Shown here: positions 17,673 to 26,504 of the stretch, one piece after another
Numbering within the stretch: the stretch's first letter is position 1
Layout of the letters: every line of letters starts with the position of its first letter
NCBI RefSeq assembly: GCF_000285535.1
Contig: NZ_HE610986.1
Span: 538,038-602,037, forward strand
Direction of reading: 5' to 3'
Source of the DNA: Bacillus timonensis
GTDB taxonomy: Bacteria; Bacillota; Bacilli; Bacillales; Bacillaceae_L
Length of the DNA stretch: 64,000 nucleotides
Translations under genes and position numbers: made by a program
Notes under the pieces: generated by a model
What the model was told of the DNA's origin: nothing
Database searches by the model: none
Seen by the model: the letters and a program-made list of their open reading frames with translations, nothing else

Positions 17673-18738
17673 AAATTGCATAACTTATTTGATTCCGGCC
17701 ATTTTGTTTGGACGCATATAAAGAGTTGTCTGCTTTTTCGATGGCTTGATAGAGTTGTGTCGGGTGTGTGAGCTCGGAAACGCCAATTGATACTGTGATT
17801 GTGAGCTTTTTGTTTTCCGCATAAAAAGGTGTTGACTCAATCCCGCTGCGAATATCAGAAACAATCTTCATTAACTGTTCCTTCGAATCCGCCTCTAAAC
17901 ATAAAATGAATTCCTCGCCACCATACCTTCCGAGTAGAGACTTCTGGGATGGGATGATTTTACCTAAGGTTACTGCGACATTTTTTAAAACCATATCACC
18001 ATTCAAATGTCCGAACGTATCATTGATTTTTTTAAAATAATCAATATCAATCATCACAATGTAGTTCTTCTGGTCGTACGAACTCTTTTTAATACGATTT
18101 TCAAAATAACGCATATTATAAAGCCCTGTTAGAGGGTCACGTTCTGCATAAAACCGAAGCTTTCGCTTAAGCTCGACTTCCCGGTTCAGCTGAAAAATGA
18201 AAAAATACAGGATTAGCGCGGACACCTGGAGTGCCAACAGTCGAACCATATAAATCTCTTTAAAAACGTCAACCCCATTTGGCACGAGAAAAAGAATCGG
18301 TATATCCGATATGAGCCAGCAAATCGTCATTAACATGAACAAGGTACCGGGTCCTGGCATCGCTTTTTCTTTTTTATAAAAAAGAAGGGCCAGGAATACG
18401 GGTAATATCATGCCGAAAAACACGCCTGGCAAAGCTCCCACTCCACCTAAGCCAAGCCTCCAGCTAACCGCTATGAGTAGGGCAGGAATCGCATGCTTCC
18501 ATCCCAACAAAAGAGAAAATATCACCAAAGGCACAAGACGAAGGTCAAACTGATAATCCCCATAGCGAATAGGCAAATAGAAAAGCGTAACTACGCTTGC
18601 CGATGTGATGATGAGAACGCTTGCGGAAAAGAGGTACTTGTTTATCATTTTTCGATTCGATACTAATATACTAATGCATAGATACATGAACAATATGATT
18701 GCGATATTGGAAAGAGTGGATTGCAAAATAGTCGTCAT
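17671..18738 (-). CDS. Membrane diguanylate cyclase (5TMR-LYT plus GGDEF)
   Basis: The 355-residue product would make cyclic di-GMP. The N-terminal 185 residues form about six membrane helices with the features of the 5TM-5TMR-LYT sensor domain (DLRLVPLVIFSLLLG near residue 65). The C-terminal GGDEF domain begins at RDPLTGLYN (residue 200), has DIDYFKKINDTFGH, and carries an intact GGEEF at residues 273-277. The position of the RxxD inhibitory site holds no such motif, so product inhibition is not expected. c-di-GMP commonly represses motility, which fits a location near flagellar genes. It is an apparent single-gene unit with its own terminator. Confidence 0.92.
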   Translation of the reverse strand: MTTILQSTLSNIAIILFMYLCISILVSNRKMINKYLFSASVLIITSASVVTLFYLPIRYGDYQFDLRLVPLVIFSLLLGWKHAIPALLIAVSWRLGLGGVGALPGVFFGMILPVFLALLFYKKEKAMPGPGTLFMLMTICWLISDIPILFLVPNGVDVFKEIYMVRLLALQVSALILYFFIFQLNREVELKRKLRFYAERDPLTGLYNMRYFENRIKKSSYDQKNYIVMIDIDYFKKINDTFGHLNGDMVLKNVAVTLGKIIPSQKSLLGRYGGEEFILCLEADSKEQLMKIVSDIRSGIESTPFYAENKKLTITVSIGVSELTHPTQLYQAIEKADNSLYASKQNGRNQISYAI

Positions 18739-18910
18739 CAGGATCCCTGCTTTATTTTATAATCAATTGTGAGAGTTGTCCCTCAATTGTATTATCTACG
18801 ATGTGGAAGGAAATGTCATGAGGGTTTTCCCCTATTTTAATAGGAAAAAGTTCCTGAAATCAAAGAGACACAGCCTAAGGAATAGACTGTGCTCTCAAAA
18901 TATAGTTTAT

Positions 18911-19468
18911 TTAGCTTGGTTCAATAATACCGTATTTGCCATCTTTACGGCGATACACGACATTTGTTGTATTGGTTTCAGCGTTTGTGAAAACGAAGAA
19001 ATTGTGGCCAAGCATATTCATTTGTAGAATCGCTTCTTCACTATCCATCGGTTTCAAATCAAAACGCTTTGTACGAACTAATTCGTAATCTTCGTCTTCG
19101 ATGTCCTGAACCGCAGTAGCTGTAGCAGCTCCACCATTTCCAAACATCGTTTTAGTAGAACCTTTTTCACGAAGCTTACGATTGACTTTTGTTTTATGTT
19201 TACGGATTTGACGCTCTAGCTTATCGGTCACAATGTCGATTGCCGCATACATGTCTTCATGAGATTCCTCTGCACGAAGTAAGAGCTGTGGCATCGGAAT
19301 CGTAACCTCTATTTTATGATCCTTTGCATTATTCACTTTTAAGTTAACATTTACGTTTGCATCTGGAGTGTTGTCAAAATAGCGTTCAAGCTTTCCGAGT
19401 TTCTTCTCAACATACTCTCGCAATGCTGGAGTTACCTCAATGTTTTCACCACGAACGTTGTAATTCAT
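18911..19468 (-). CDS. hpf: Long ribosome hibernation promoting factor
   Basis: HPF dimerises 70S ribosomes into inactive 100S particles. The 185-residue product is the long form: the N-terminal S30AE domain runs from MNYNVRGENIEVTPALREYV to about residue 100, then a linker, and the C-terminal dimerisation domain carries MDSEEAILQMNMLGHNFFVF and TNVVYRRKDGKYGIIEP. The start is ATG 19468, seven bases after GGAGGAG. An 18-codon upstream extension in frame lacks a ribosome site. A TATAAT hexamer is at 19511-19516 on the minus strand, without a good -35. The B. subtilis orthologue (yvyD) lies in the same place next to secA. Confidence 0.96.
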   Translation of the reverse strand: MNYNVRGENIEVTPALREYVEKKLGKLERYFDNTPDANVNVNLKVNNAKDHKIEVTIPMPQLLLRAEESHEDMYAAIDIVTDKLERQIRKHKTKVNRKLREKGSTKTMFGNGGAATATAVQDIEDEDYELVRTKRFDLKPMDSEEAILQMNMLGHNFFVFTNAETNTTNVVYRRKDGKYGIIEPS

Positions 19469-19568
19469 ACATGAACTCCTCCTTTTAACTTCGACTAGCA
19501 ATCGCCAGTCATTATAATGCATTGGACACAGCCAAGACCCTTTTTAGGGTATCCAACCTGTGTAACAA

Positions 19569-19595
19569 TATAACCTTATCTGATTTAAGGTTATA
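19569..19595. promoter_or_regulatory. Perfect inverted repeat upstream of hpf
   Basis: TATAACCTTA (19569-19578) and TAAGGTTATA (19586-19595) form 10-bp perfect arms around a 7-base loop, 100 bp upstream of the hpf start codon. It could be an operator or a terminator remnant. No T run follows. Confidence 0.45.
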
Positions 19596-19665
19596 ATAAC
19601 TAATTCTACATATCCCTCCCCAATTCCTCCTTTTTTGTAAAGGAATTATGAAGAAATTGTGAATT

Positions 19666-19741
19666 GTGGGACGAAAGGGACAGGTTCGTTGTCCCAGCTG
19701 GGTTGTGGCCTTGGGACACAGGGACAGGTACATTGTCCCAC
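19666..19741. repeat. GGGAC/GTCCC dispersed repeat, two tandem modules
   Basis: Two modules share the pattern GGGACAGGTNCNTTGTCCCA: one at 19678-19696 and one at 19721-19741, each preceded by a further GGGAC. They resemble the words beside galK and secA. It lies in the long hpf upstream gap. Confidence 0.7.
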
Positions 19742-19990
19742 AAAAAGTTGGACATAGTCACCCCTTCTGCTCCTCTTAATCTGCTATTAATGTAAATTTG
19801 TAAACAATATGTGTAGGTGTAGAAATATATGCATGTCTAAGGTGAGTTATGAATGGTTCTTGTGTGGTTTCCAAAGTGAGAGTGTTTGAAGAATTCTTCA
19901 GTAGTAGTATGTCCAAATATTGGGTTTATAAGTACCCTTTTTCAGATGACATAAAAAATTGATTAGCGTTTATCTAAGGATTCTATTTTC

Positions 19991-20126
19991 TAGCTAAAGG
20001 ATTTTTCCCCAAGCAAGCTTTCGCCTAATTCTGTTAATGAATACTCCACTCTGGGAGGAACTCGGGATAGACCCTCAGATGAACACCAGCTTCCTCTAAC
20101 TCCCTAGCCTGGATCGTTAACACTTT
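19991..20126 (-). pseudogene. Remnant of an HxlR-family regulator
   Basis: The minus strand from 20126 reads KVLTIQARELEEAGVHLRVYP, then in a shifted frame VEYSLTELGESLLG, then a stop. Together these match the winged-helix core of HxlR regulators (LTxQLRELEExG ... VYPEVPPRVEYSLTELG). At least one single-base deletion separates the two frames and there is no start or N-terminal half, so this is a decayed fragment. The rest of 19742-20308 holds no other gene that I can support. Confidence 0.75.
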
Positions 20127-20347
20127 ATATGTAGTTTTTTAAAAATAGTCGTTTGACTTCATTAATCCTTTACTATCTAATAAATCTCCCCACTACTAAA
20201 TAACTCTAATTTGCAAAATTTATATAAAAATAGCTTCTACTATTTACTCATTCATTCTCCCTTACATTACAAAATAGAGTATTTTAACTAAACTAGTTCA
20301 TAATAACAATGAACTTTTCTTTTAAATATAAGAAAGGAGCATTCACT

Positions 20348-21981
20348 TTGCTTGTAAAAATTTACGGTTTCTTTATTCCTATTATTTTATTCGGTTTCAT
20401 ATCAACCTCAAATGCAGCAAGTGCAGAAAAAACATTAAATCTTGATCTTCCTACTTCAAATGGAACTATATTAATGAACATTCAGGAAAACACGACTAAT
20501 GGTATTAAATTTAAAAATACCTCTGAAAAAAATTATTATAATCGAATAAGAGATATCGTGTATACGTACGAGATTGGAACAACACCCACTTCCTACTTAA
20601 AAATATCCAAAAGAATGGTTGATAATGATGATTATTTTGTTTTTACAACATTGGAGAATCATAGTAGTAAACCAATTGATTTGACTGTCACTTTTCCTAT
20701 TGCAGAAACGGGCTATTACTCCTTGGATTCGTTTGATCGGTACAGGACTGGCCCAAGAATCAATGATGATATTAATGCTGATTTAACCACAAATCCGTTT
20801 GGTTTATTAACAACTTATAAGGACAAAAAATTTCTTTCCAATCTTATGGTAGGTAAAATATATCACTCTAAGGAAATCACGGAAAAGTATGAAGACGGCA
20901 GGCAAAGTATCATGAGAGAGCTCATCACCGAAAATCAAAACTTTGAAATTGATGCGAAAAAGGATGCACTTTTTCTAAAAATGGATTTGAAGTCCGATGG
21001 TGAGGATATCATGGACCATTGGTTATTAGCCTCTGAAAAACCATTATTTGAATCAGATAAAACATATGAAAATTGGATGGTAACCTACCGTAAAAAACGG
21101 TATAAAAATAACAGCTGGTACACAGCAGATGGTCCGTACTCAAAAGTAGTGAAGTCGGCTGAACCAGCACCAAAATCACAATTACAATACGCACGAAATT
21201 TACTAACTGTTCGCGAAGATATCGCATTGTCAAAGTACAAAGAAACTAGGGAAAGATATTTTTATGATATTCTTCTTAATTCAATTGCGAATCTCAAGAT
21301 TTTTAAAGGTGGAAAAGACTTTTGGGAGACGGAATATACAAGTTATTGGTTGCATCAAAAATACGGAATCGAAGCACCTTATATCGATACTCGTCATAAT
21401 GAAGGGGTTGCATTATTTCTGGAGGAAGTGGGCAGGTTGTTGGATTTCCCTGAACTGACAAACGCGTTAACCAATTATGCAGATTTCCTAGTAAACCAAA
21501 TAGAAAACGGGTATGTAGTCCAGGTTGGGCCAAATGCCTATTTAATAAGTGATTATTTCACGTATCACCAGAAAACTGACAAGACACATAGTTCCTTAAA
21601 CCATGTACTAGGTGGCATGAATCTACTTCTTGAAACATATCAAAAAACGGGAGATGAAAATATCTTACCGCTGCTACCTATGTTCAGAATGGTATCGACA
21701 AAATTGGCACTGACTGGCTAACCGATAAAGGGGATACTTGGTACCAAATTAATCCAGATTATACTTTTCAAGGTGAGGATTACACCTTATTAACATTAAC
21801 AGACTTACTGAAATCATTAGAACTATGGAAAAAAATCGATAAGAACCGAACAGAGATTTTTGAAACCTTAATTAGATCAAAAGCAAATTACTTAATTGAG
21901 GAAGATATTAGCTTTTCAAAAGAAGTAATTAAACGTCTTCAATCAAGTGGATTTAAGGATATTTTGAAAAAAGCGGGATAA
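20348..21981 (+). pseudogene. Secreted D-glucuronyl C5-epimerase-like protein, frameshifted
   Basis: The start is a TTG at 20348, eight bases after AAAGGAG, which gives a clean signal peptide (LVKIYGFFIPIILFGF then SNA). An ATG at 20309 has no ribosome site. The first frame stops at 21721, but homology-like sequence resumes in another frame from about 21683: NGIDKIGTDWLTDKGDTWYQ, then INPDYTFQGEDYTLLTLTD, to 21981. One missing G at ATG-TTCAG (21680-21685) would restore about 545 residues. The C-terminal block with SLNHVLGGMNLLLETYQKTG and DTWYQINPDYTF resembles the C5-epimerase C-terminal helical domain. The substrate is unknown. Confidence 0.75.
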
Positions 21982-22018
21982 ACCTTGACGTGTTCTACGT
22001 GGGGTTTATCCCGCTTTT
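21973..22018 (+). terminator. Terminator overlapping the end of the epimerase-like gene
   Basis: GCGGGATAAACC (21973-21984) pairs perfectly with GGTTTATCCCGC (22003-22014), followed by TTTTAT. The left arm contains the TAA stop codon of the restored reading frame, which supports that frame as the original one. Confidence 0.9.
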
Positions 22019-22066
22019 ATAAAGTGGAGGCATTCAAACAATGGATAATTGTTTTCTTAACAACTA

Positions 22067-22738
22067 TCAGTTTGTGACGATTGATTTAATCTTGATTTCT
22101 CTTTGTCTAATGAGTCCTTCAATTGATGTTAGTTTTTGAAGTAGTTCTTCTTCAGATGTAGTACTTACTAATCCCATAATTTGCTGTCTTATGGAATATT
22201 CGAGATCCGCAGTATTTGGATTTGAAATTATTTGTCCATATCTTAATAGTTCAATCACTTCTTCAATTTTTTTATTGTACTTTTTTGCAACAGAAGTGCT
22301 TTTAAATTGTTCAAGAATCGCAATATTTTCTTTAACGAAACTTATATTTTTCCGTTCAGTTGCCATTTGCTCTTCTGTATGCTTGTTCATTAATAGATTT
22401 GAAAATAAGACAAAAAGATAAATGCCAAGTAGGATAAAGTAAAGGACAAAAGTTACTTTTACAGAAGCAAATTCAAAAATCACAACGGCTAACGTAAGTA
22501 TGAATGAAGCAATGAAATAAACAACAGATAAATAGATAACAGGATACCCTAGTACCACATCTGTACGTTTATTCCGTAAATAGTTTGCAAAGAAAACAGC
22601 AAGAACGTAGGACACATGTAAAAATGCGAAACCTACCCACTGAACATCTGATATTGGGTTAATTAAAAGAAAGAAAACAACATCGAAAACAACGATAAAA
22701 ATGGAATTTAATATCCACCACAAAGTAGTACTGTTCAT
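22067..22738 (-). CDS. Membrane protein with cytoplasmic helical tail, unknown function
   Basis: The 223-residue product has four hydrophobic segments in residues 5-115 and then a charged, helical cytoplasmic region rich in Lys and Glu (residues 115-223), suggesting a coiled coil. I recognise no family. It is the last gene of a probable four-gene operon 25270-22067 with a zinc-ribbon/TPR protein, a membrane-anchored protein and an SPFH protein. It begins with ATG after AAGGGAG. By context it may help anchor or regulate the SPFH assembly at the membrane. Confidence 0.75.
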   Translation of the reverse strand: MNSTTLWWILNSIFIVVFDVVFFLLINPISDVQWVGFAFLHVSYVLAVFFANYLRNKRTDVVLGYPVIYLSVVYFIASFILTLAVVIFEFASVKVTFVLYFILLGIYLFVLFSNLLMNKHTEEQMATERKNISFVKENIAILEQFKSTSVAKKYNKKIEEVIELLRYGQIISNPNTADLEYSIRQQIMGLVSTTSEEELLQKLTSIEGLIRQREIKIKSIVTN

Positions 22739-22777
22739 TTCTTTACTCCCTTATAAAGTTAATTTAAGAAAATCCAC

Positions 22778-23863
22778 TTACACTTGCTTTGTTCCACACT
22801 CGCCACAAAACTTAGCTGTGGAAGAAATAGGAGCTTGACAATTTTTACAAGGCACTTGCATTTCTTGAAGCTGTGTTCCACATTCTCCACAAAATTTTGT
22901 AGTTAAAGGATTCTCCGCCTGACAGTTCGTACATTTCTTCGTCGCAGGTGCCTGTGGAGTTGGCTCCTTCACGGGTGCATACTGATTTAATCCACCACGA
23001 TGGACTTCATTCGTCATGCCACCCATTAATGGAAGTGAGGAGAAGCCCATCCCCATCGCTGCACCTGCAGCAGCAATGCCACCTGCTCCTTCGTTTGTGA
23101 CCATACCTTTCATAATGTCTACCGATTGTTGGGCTTGCCAATTATCGCCAAGAATACCCATAACAGCACGATTGGCGTACGCTTCTTCAAGCTTTAATCG
23201 ATTTGGATCATCATCAGGAATATCAATAGCACTTATGTAAAAGTTAACTAATGTAACACCGTATTCATCAAGTACTTCTTCCAAAGAATTGAATAGCTTT
23301 GCCGCAATTGTTTCTTTTTCGGTAGCAATATCAAGAATTTCTCTACCACTATCCCGAATCGTTCTAGCAATCTCGTCTTTTATAAACTGTAAAAACGCGC
23401 TACGAAAATACGAATTTATTTCTTCCGTTGTAAAATATTGAATATTATTTCCGATTAACTTTAACAAAAACTTTTTAGAATCTTTTATTTGAATGGAATA
23501 AGATCCTCTTGCTTTTATTTTCGTCTGTAATTTATACACAGGATCTCTTAATTGAATTGGAGAATCAGTACCCCAGAACAGTTCTAGCTTATGTACTTTA
23601 TTAATAAAGTAGACTTTACAATGAAAAGCACTTGTCCCGCCAGAAAACATATTACGGAAACGAGAAATAAATGGATAGTTACTAGTTTGTAACGTATATT
23701 TTCCACCATCAAATGTTTGTTCAATTACGCCATCTTTATAAAATAACGCCTCTTCCGATTCAGCAACAATAAGCTGTGTTCCATTATTGAAATCCTCGCC
23801 GTGAAACTTCCAAGCAAGCACATCACCAGGTCCATCATTTTTAATCACACTATATAATTGCAT
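22778..23863 (-). CDS. SPFH-domain protein with C-terminal zinc ribbons (YdjI-like)
   Basis: The 361-residue product has an N-terminal SPFH (virion-core-like) domain over residues 1-225, with WKFHGEDFNNGTQLIV and ending in ISAIDIPDDDPNRLKLEEAY. A small Gly/Ala-rich linker then leads to two C-terminal zinc ribbons, CTNCQAENPLTTKFCGECG and CKNCQAPISSTAKFCGECG. This layout matches B. subtilis YdjI, which works with PspA in envelope stress. The start is ATG 23863, 8 bp after AAGGGGG; the longer frame to 23926 crosses a hairpin. No pspA gene is nearby. Confidence 0.86.
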   Translation of the reverse strand: MQLYSVIKNDGPGDVLAWKFHGEDFNNGTQLIVAESEEALFYKDGVIEQTFDGGKYTLQTSNYPFISRFRNMFSGGTSAFHCKVYFINKVHKLELFWGTDSPIQLRDPVYKLQTKIKARGSYSIQIKDSKKFLLKLIGNNIQYFTTEEINSYFRSAFLQFIKDEIARTIRDSGREILDIATEKETIAAKLFNSLEEVLDEYGVTLVNFYISAIDIPDDDPNRLKLEEAYANRAVMGILGDNWQAQQSVDIMKGMVTNEGAGGIAAAGAAMGMGFSSLPLMGGMTNEVHRGGLNQYAPVKEPTPQAPATKKCTNCQAENPLTTKFCGECGTQLQEMQVPCKNCQAPISSTAKFCGECGTKQV

Positions 23864-23900
23864 CTTAAAACCCCCTTTAATGAAATTATCCTTAAAAACA

Positions 23901-23963
23901 GAAAAGGGGCTTGTCCCGAGGTCCAAGCCCTCACTTGGAGGCGGACGCCCGGGGACAGCCCCT
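23901..23963 (-). terminator. Long hairpin between two operon genes
   Basis: AGGGGC plus TGTCCC (23905-23917) pairs with GGGACA plus GCCCCT (23952-23963) with small bulges, and CCAAG/CTTGG pair inside. On the minus strand it ends CCCCTTTTCTGTTTTT. It may attenuate transcription before the SPFH gene, or be a repeat element. Confidence 0.6.
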
Positions 23964-23968
23964 ATCGA

Positions 23969-24643
23969 TTATGCACTTTTCTTTTCACGAAGTAAGTTTT
24001 TCATGCCACGAATTTGTGGTTCAACTGTAACGGAATCACGGATTGCACATTCCATACTGGTAGCCCCAGAAGTCGTAAGTTTAAAGATTTCAAGGTTGAA
24101 TGTCTCCTCTTTCTTCGTCCGGCTATCCAGATAAGTTGTTGACGTAGATGAAGTAGATACGGAAACAACATCACGATAAAAGTACTCGTCCGTACTTTCA
24201 TTTTTCTCATCTTCAATAAAAGAAAAACTGTACTTGTAAAAATACACCTGCTGTTCACTGAAGAAAAATGTCATGATATCATGGTTTGAACTTCGTACAA
24301 AACCATCTTTTCCTGCCTTAGTCAAATACGGCTTACCAATTCTACTAAATCTTGGACCATGAATAACAATTGGTTCAATCAAGTTGACTTCATCAGGATC
24401 CACACCTAATTTATCGTACCCTTTTTGTATAGCGAGACTAGCTTCCTTTTCAACTAAAGCATCGATCTCCGCGTCTGTAGGACGCCCTTTTATTTTGAAG
24501 AATAAGTACGCTACAGGAATTGCAATAATGATAATACCAACTACTGGTGAAGCTGCTAAAAAGATAAGACCAATAATAATAGCAATAATCGAGAACTTCC
24601 AATTAATTGGTTCAAAGTAACGTTTATTACGTTTAAAATCCAT
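23969..24643 (-). CDS. Membrane-anchored protein of unknown function in SPFH cluster
   Basis: The 224-residue product has two adjacent hydrophobic helices near residues 17-48 and then a soluble domain of about 170 residues with IEPIVIHGPRFSRIG and FFFSEQQVYFYKYSFSF. I cannot assign a family; its place beside an SPFH/zinc-ribbon gene recalls YdjH of the B. subtilis ydjGHI genes, but this is context only. The start is ATG 24643, eight bases after GGGG; the ATG two codons upstream is too close to the ribosome site. It lies 27 bp after the zinc-ribbon/TPR gene. Confidence 0.72.
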   Translation of the reverse strand: MDFKRNKRYFEPINWKFSIIAIIIGLIFLAASPVVGIIIIAIPVAYLFFKIKGRPTDAEIDALVEKEASLAIQKGYDKLGVDPDEVNLIEPIVIHGPRFSRIGKPYLTKAGKDGFVRSSNHDIMTFFFSEQQVYFYKYSFSFIEDEKNESTDEYFYRDVVSVSTSSTSTTYLDSRTKKEETFNLEIFKLTTSGATSMECAIRDSVTVEPQIRGMKNLLREKKSA

Positions 24644-24670
24644 GACCATTTCCCCTTTTATATAAAATGA

Positions 24671-25270
24671 TTAATGTAAAACACTAGGTTGTTGTACCTT
24701 AAGTAAGTCAAACAGAATCCGCTTGTCTTCCTCAGTTACATTTTGTTCTCTCGCATTCATGAGATCTACATCATATGAAGGTTGAATATTCAATGCCTTC
24801 CGGAAATAGAAATCATATTTTAAATAGGCACCAAAGTAAAAAGCAATCCCTCTCTGTTCAATGGATTGAGCAGTATTAATTAACTGTATGGCTTCATCGA
24901 CTCTTTTTTTCGGTGTTAAAAAGGCTTTTTTGCCTTGCAGCTTACAAACCGCAGAATAAAAATATGTATCCGTATGATAGGGATTATCGATAAGTGCTTG
25001 CTCAAAGTATTTTTGGGCGAGATCATAGTTAGATAGTTTCAAATGGCAGATTCCAGCCGAAACATTAACTTGGAAGTCATTAGGATTTTCCTTTAAGGTA
25101 TTTTCATAACTTGAGAGATATTTAGAAGATGACAATGGATTGAATTGCATCACATCGGCAAACGTTGTAATTGTAACGGGGTTACCACAGTATTTACAAT
25201 TCTTCATGTCAGAACTAACACTACCACCACAAGAAGGACATGAAAGATCAATGACTTTGTAGTTTTGCAT
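24671..25270 (-). CDS. Zinc-ribbon plus TPR protein
   Basis: The 199-residue product begins with a zinc ribbon (CPSCGG near residue 11 and CKYCGNP near residue 26) followed by tetratricopeptide-like helices (NDFQVNVSAGICHLKLSNYD, residues 65-110), a scaffold for protein contacts. The start is ATG 25270, supported by AAGGA and by a sigma-A promoter at 25308-25336, which would exclude any start further upstream. It is the first gene of the SPFH operon. Its zinc ribbon is of the same double-CxxC type as those of the downstream SPFH protein. Confidence 0.8.
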   Translation of the reverse strand: MQNYKVIDLSCPSCGGSVSSDMKNCKYCGNPVTITTFADVMQFNPLSSSKYLSSYENTLKENPNDFQVNVSAGICHLKLSNYDLAQKYFEQALIDNPYHTDTYFYSAVCKLQGKKAFLTPKKRVDEAIQLINTAQSIEQRGIAFYFGAYLKYDFYFRKALNIQPSYDVDLMNAREQNVTEEDKRILFDLLKVQQPSVLH

Positions 25271-25307
25271 ATATTTGTATCCTTTACTAGTATTTTCTAT
25301 ATCAATA

Positions 25308-25336
25308 TAGTACCAAAAGACTAGTACTTTATCAAC
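25308..25336 (-). promoter_or_regulatory. Sigma-A promoter of the SPFH operon
   Basis: On the minus strand TTGATA (25331-25336) and TACTAT (25308-25313) are 17 bp apart, 38 bp upstream of the first start codon. Confidence 0.72.
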
Positions 25337-25348
25337 GGTTTTTTTCAT

Positions 25349-25721
25349 TTTCCGACAATTCTTTCGTTCTAAAGTTCTGTGTTTTCTTCTAGTCAGTATT
25401 CCCAGCTTGTGAGTATTTCACCAAAACCGCTACTTTACCACTGTAGTTTTCGATTAAAGAATAGTTGTTATTGATGTATCCAACTTATTTGTTGGGGCTG
25501 GGCACATCAAACGGCTTTTCCCGCTCTACGCGATTCTTACTAGTCTTTTACACACTTTCGAAAAAGTTAATTTCTGAAGCTGTGTCACAAAAAAATACAC
25601 CCTCTCATTGTTTGGTGTGTCTAACAATAAGGGATGCACCTTACATTGGTTTACCTATTTTATGAACATAATTTCGATAATGAGCTAATAGCCCTGTAAC
25701 AAAGCAGTAAAAACAGAATAC
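25349..25721. other. Intergenic region between SPFH operon and fliT
   Basis: No gene is supported here. The only structure seen is a terminator-like hairpin at 25588-25619. Confidence 0.5.
25588..25619 (-). terminator. Likely terminator of the flaG-fliD-fliS-fliT operon
   Basis: On the minus strand CACACC pairs with GGTGTA around an 11-12 base loop, followed by TTTTTTTG. It lies about 100 bp after the fliT stop codon. Confidence 0.6.
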
Positions 25722-26069
25722 TTATTTTCTTTTATCAAAATATCTACCATCTATGTTATAAGATTCATAAGGATTTCGATATTTTTTTTGTGGTTCTTTT
25801 GTTTTGTTTAATGTGGAAATATCTTGTTTAATTGTTGTAAAAAGGACAGTTAGTTTTTGTTTAATTACCTTATCCATTCCAACGATTTTTTCTCCAATTT
25901 GTTTATCTATACTATGACTTTGAGTATTAATTTTCGTTAACACTCCGTCTCTTTTTTCTACGAGTTCCATGATTCTTTCTATATACTCATCTCGGTCATC
26001 CTTATCAGGTTGTGTCTCCAAATGCAAAAGGAGTTCTTCAGTTAGAGTATATAGATGTTCAATAGTCAT
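25722..26069 (-). CDS. fliT: Flagellar export chaperone FliT
   Basis: The 115-residue product is a small helical protein with the C-terminal signature NPYESYNIDGRYFDKRK that is typical of Bacillus FliT. In this family FliT escorts the filament cap protein FliD to the flagellar export gate. Its start codon overlaps the fliS stop as TAATG (26067-26071). It is the last gene of the flaG-fliD-fliS-fliT operon. Confidence 0.86.
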   Translation of the reverse strand: MTIEHLYTLTEELLLHLETQPDKDDRDEYIERIMELVEKRDGVLTKINTQSHSIDKQIGEKIVGMDKVIKQKLTVLFTTIKQDISTLNKTKEPQKKYRNPYESYNIDGRYFDKRK

Positions 26070-26470
26070 TAGGCCATTCCACCAGTTTTAAATTGCTTTG
26101 CTCTGTTTAATCGAATGACTTCTTTCCACGTATCACGGAATTCAATTACAAGATCTTCAGCTTCTTCCAATAACTTAACATCATTTTTGATATTCGCTTC
26201 GATTAGTCTCCTGTTTATAAAATCATATAAGCGGCGCATTTCTTTCGAGATTTCATAATCCATGTTTAAAGTTACCATAAGTTCGCTAATAATATTTTGT
26301 GCCTTACTAATATTGATATGTTTAGTTTCAATATTCTTTTCTTGAATAGATTTTTTTGCCTGTCCCATAAACTTGAGGCATCCATTATATAACATAAGTG
26401 TTAATTCACCAGGTGTTGCTGTAAAAACGGAATTATCCTGATAAGTTTGATACGGATTGTGTAAAGACAT
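26069..26470 (-). CDS. fliS: Flagellin-specific chaperone FliS
   Basis: This 133-residue four-helix chaperone binds the C-terminus of flagellin and blocks early polymerisation in the cytoplasm. The N-terminal NPYQTYQDNSVFTATPGELTL contains the FliS signature (YxxNxxxTAxPxxLxxMLYNG continues with LMLYNGCLKFM). In B. subtilis FliS also supports FliW/CsrA control of flagellin translation. It lies 34 bp after fliD and is translationally coupled to fliT. Confidence 0.95.
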   Translation of the reverse strand: MSLHNPYQTYQDNSVFTATPGELTLMLYNGCLKFMGQAKKSIQEKNIETKHINISKAQNIISELMVTLNMDYEISKEMRRLYDFINRRLIEANIKNDVKLLEEAEDLVIEFRDTWKEVIRLNRAKQFKTGGMA

Positions 26471-26504
26471 CTTTCATTCTCCTTTTAAAAATTCTAATTA
26501 TTCC

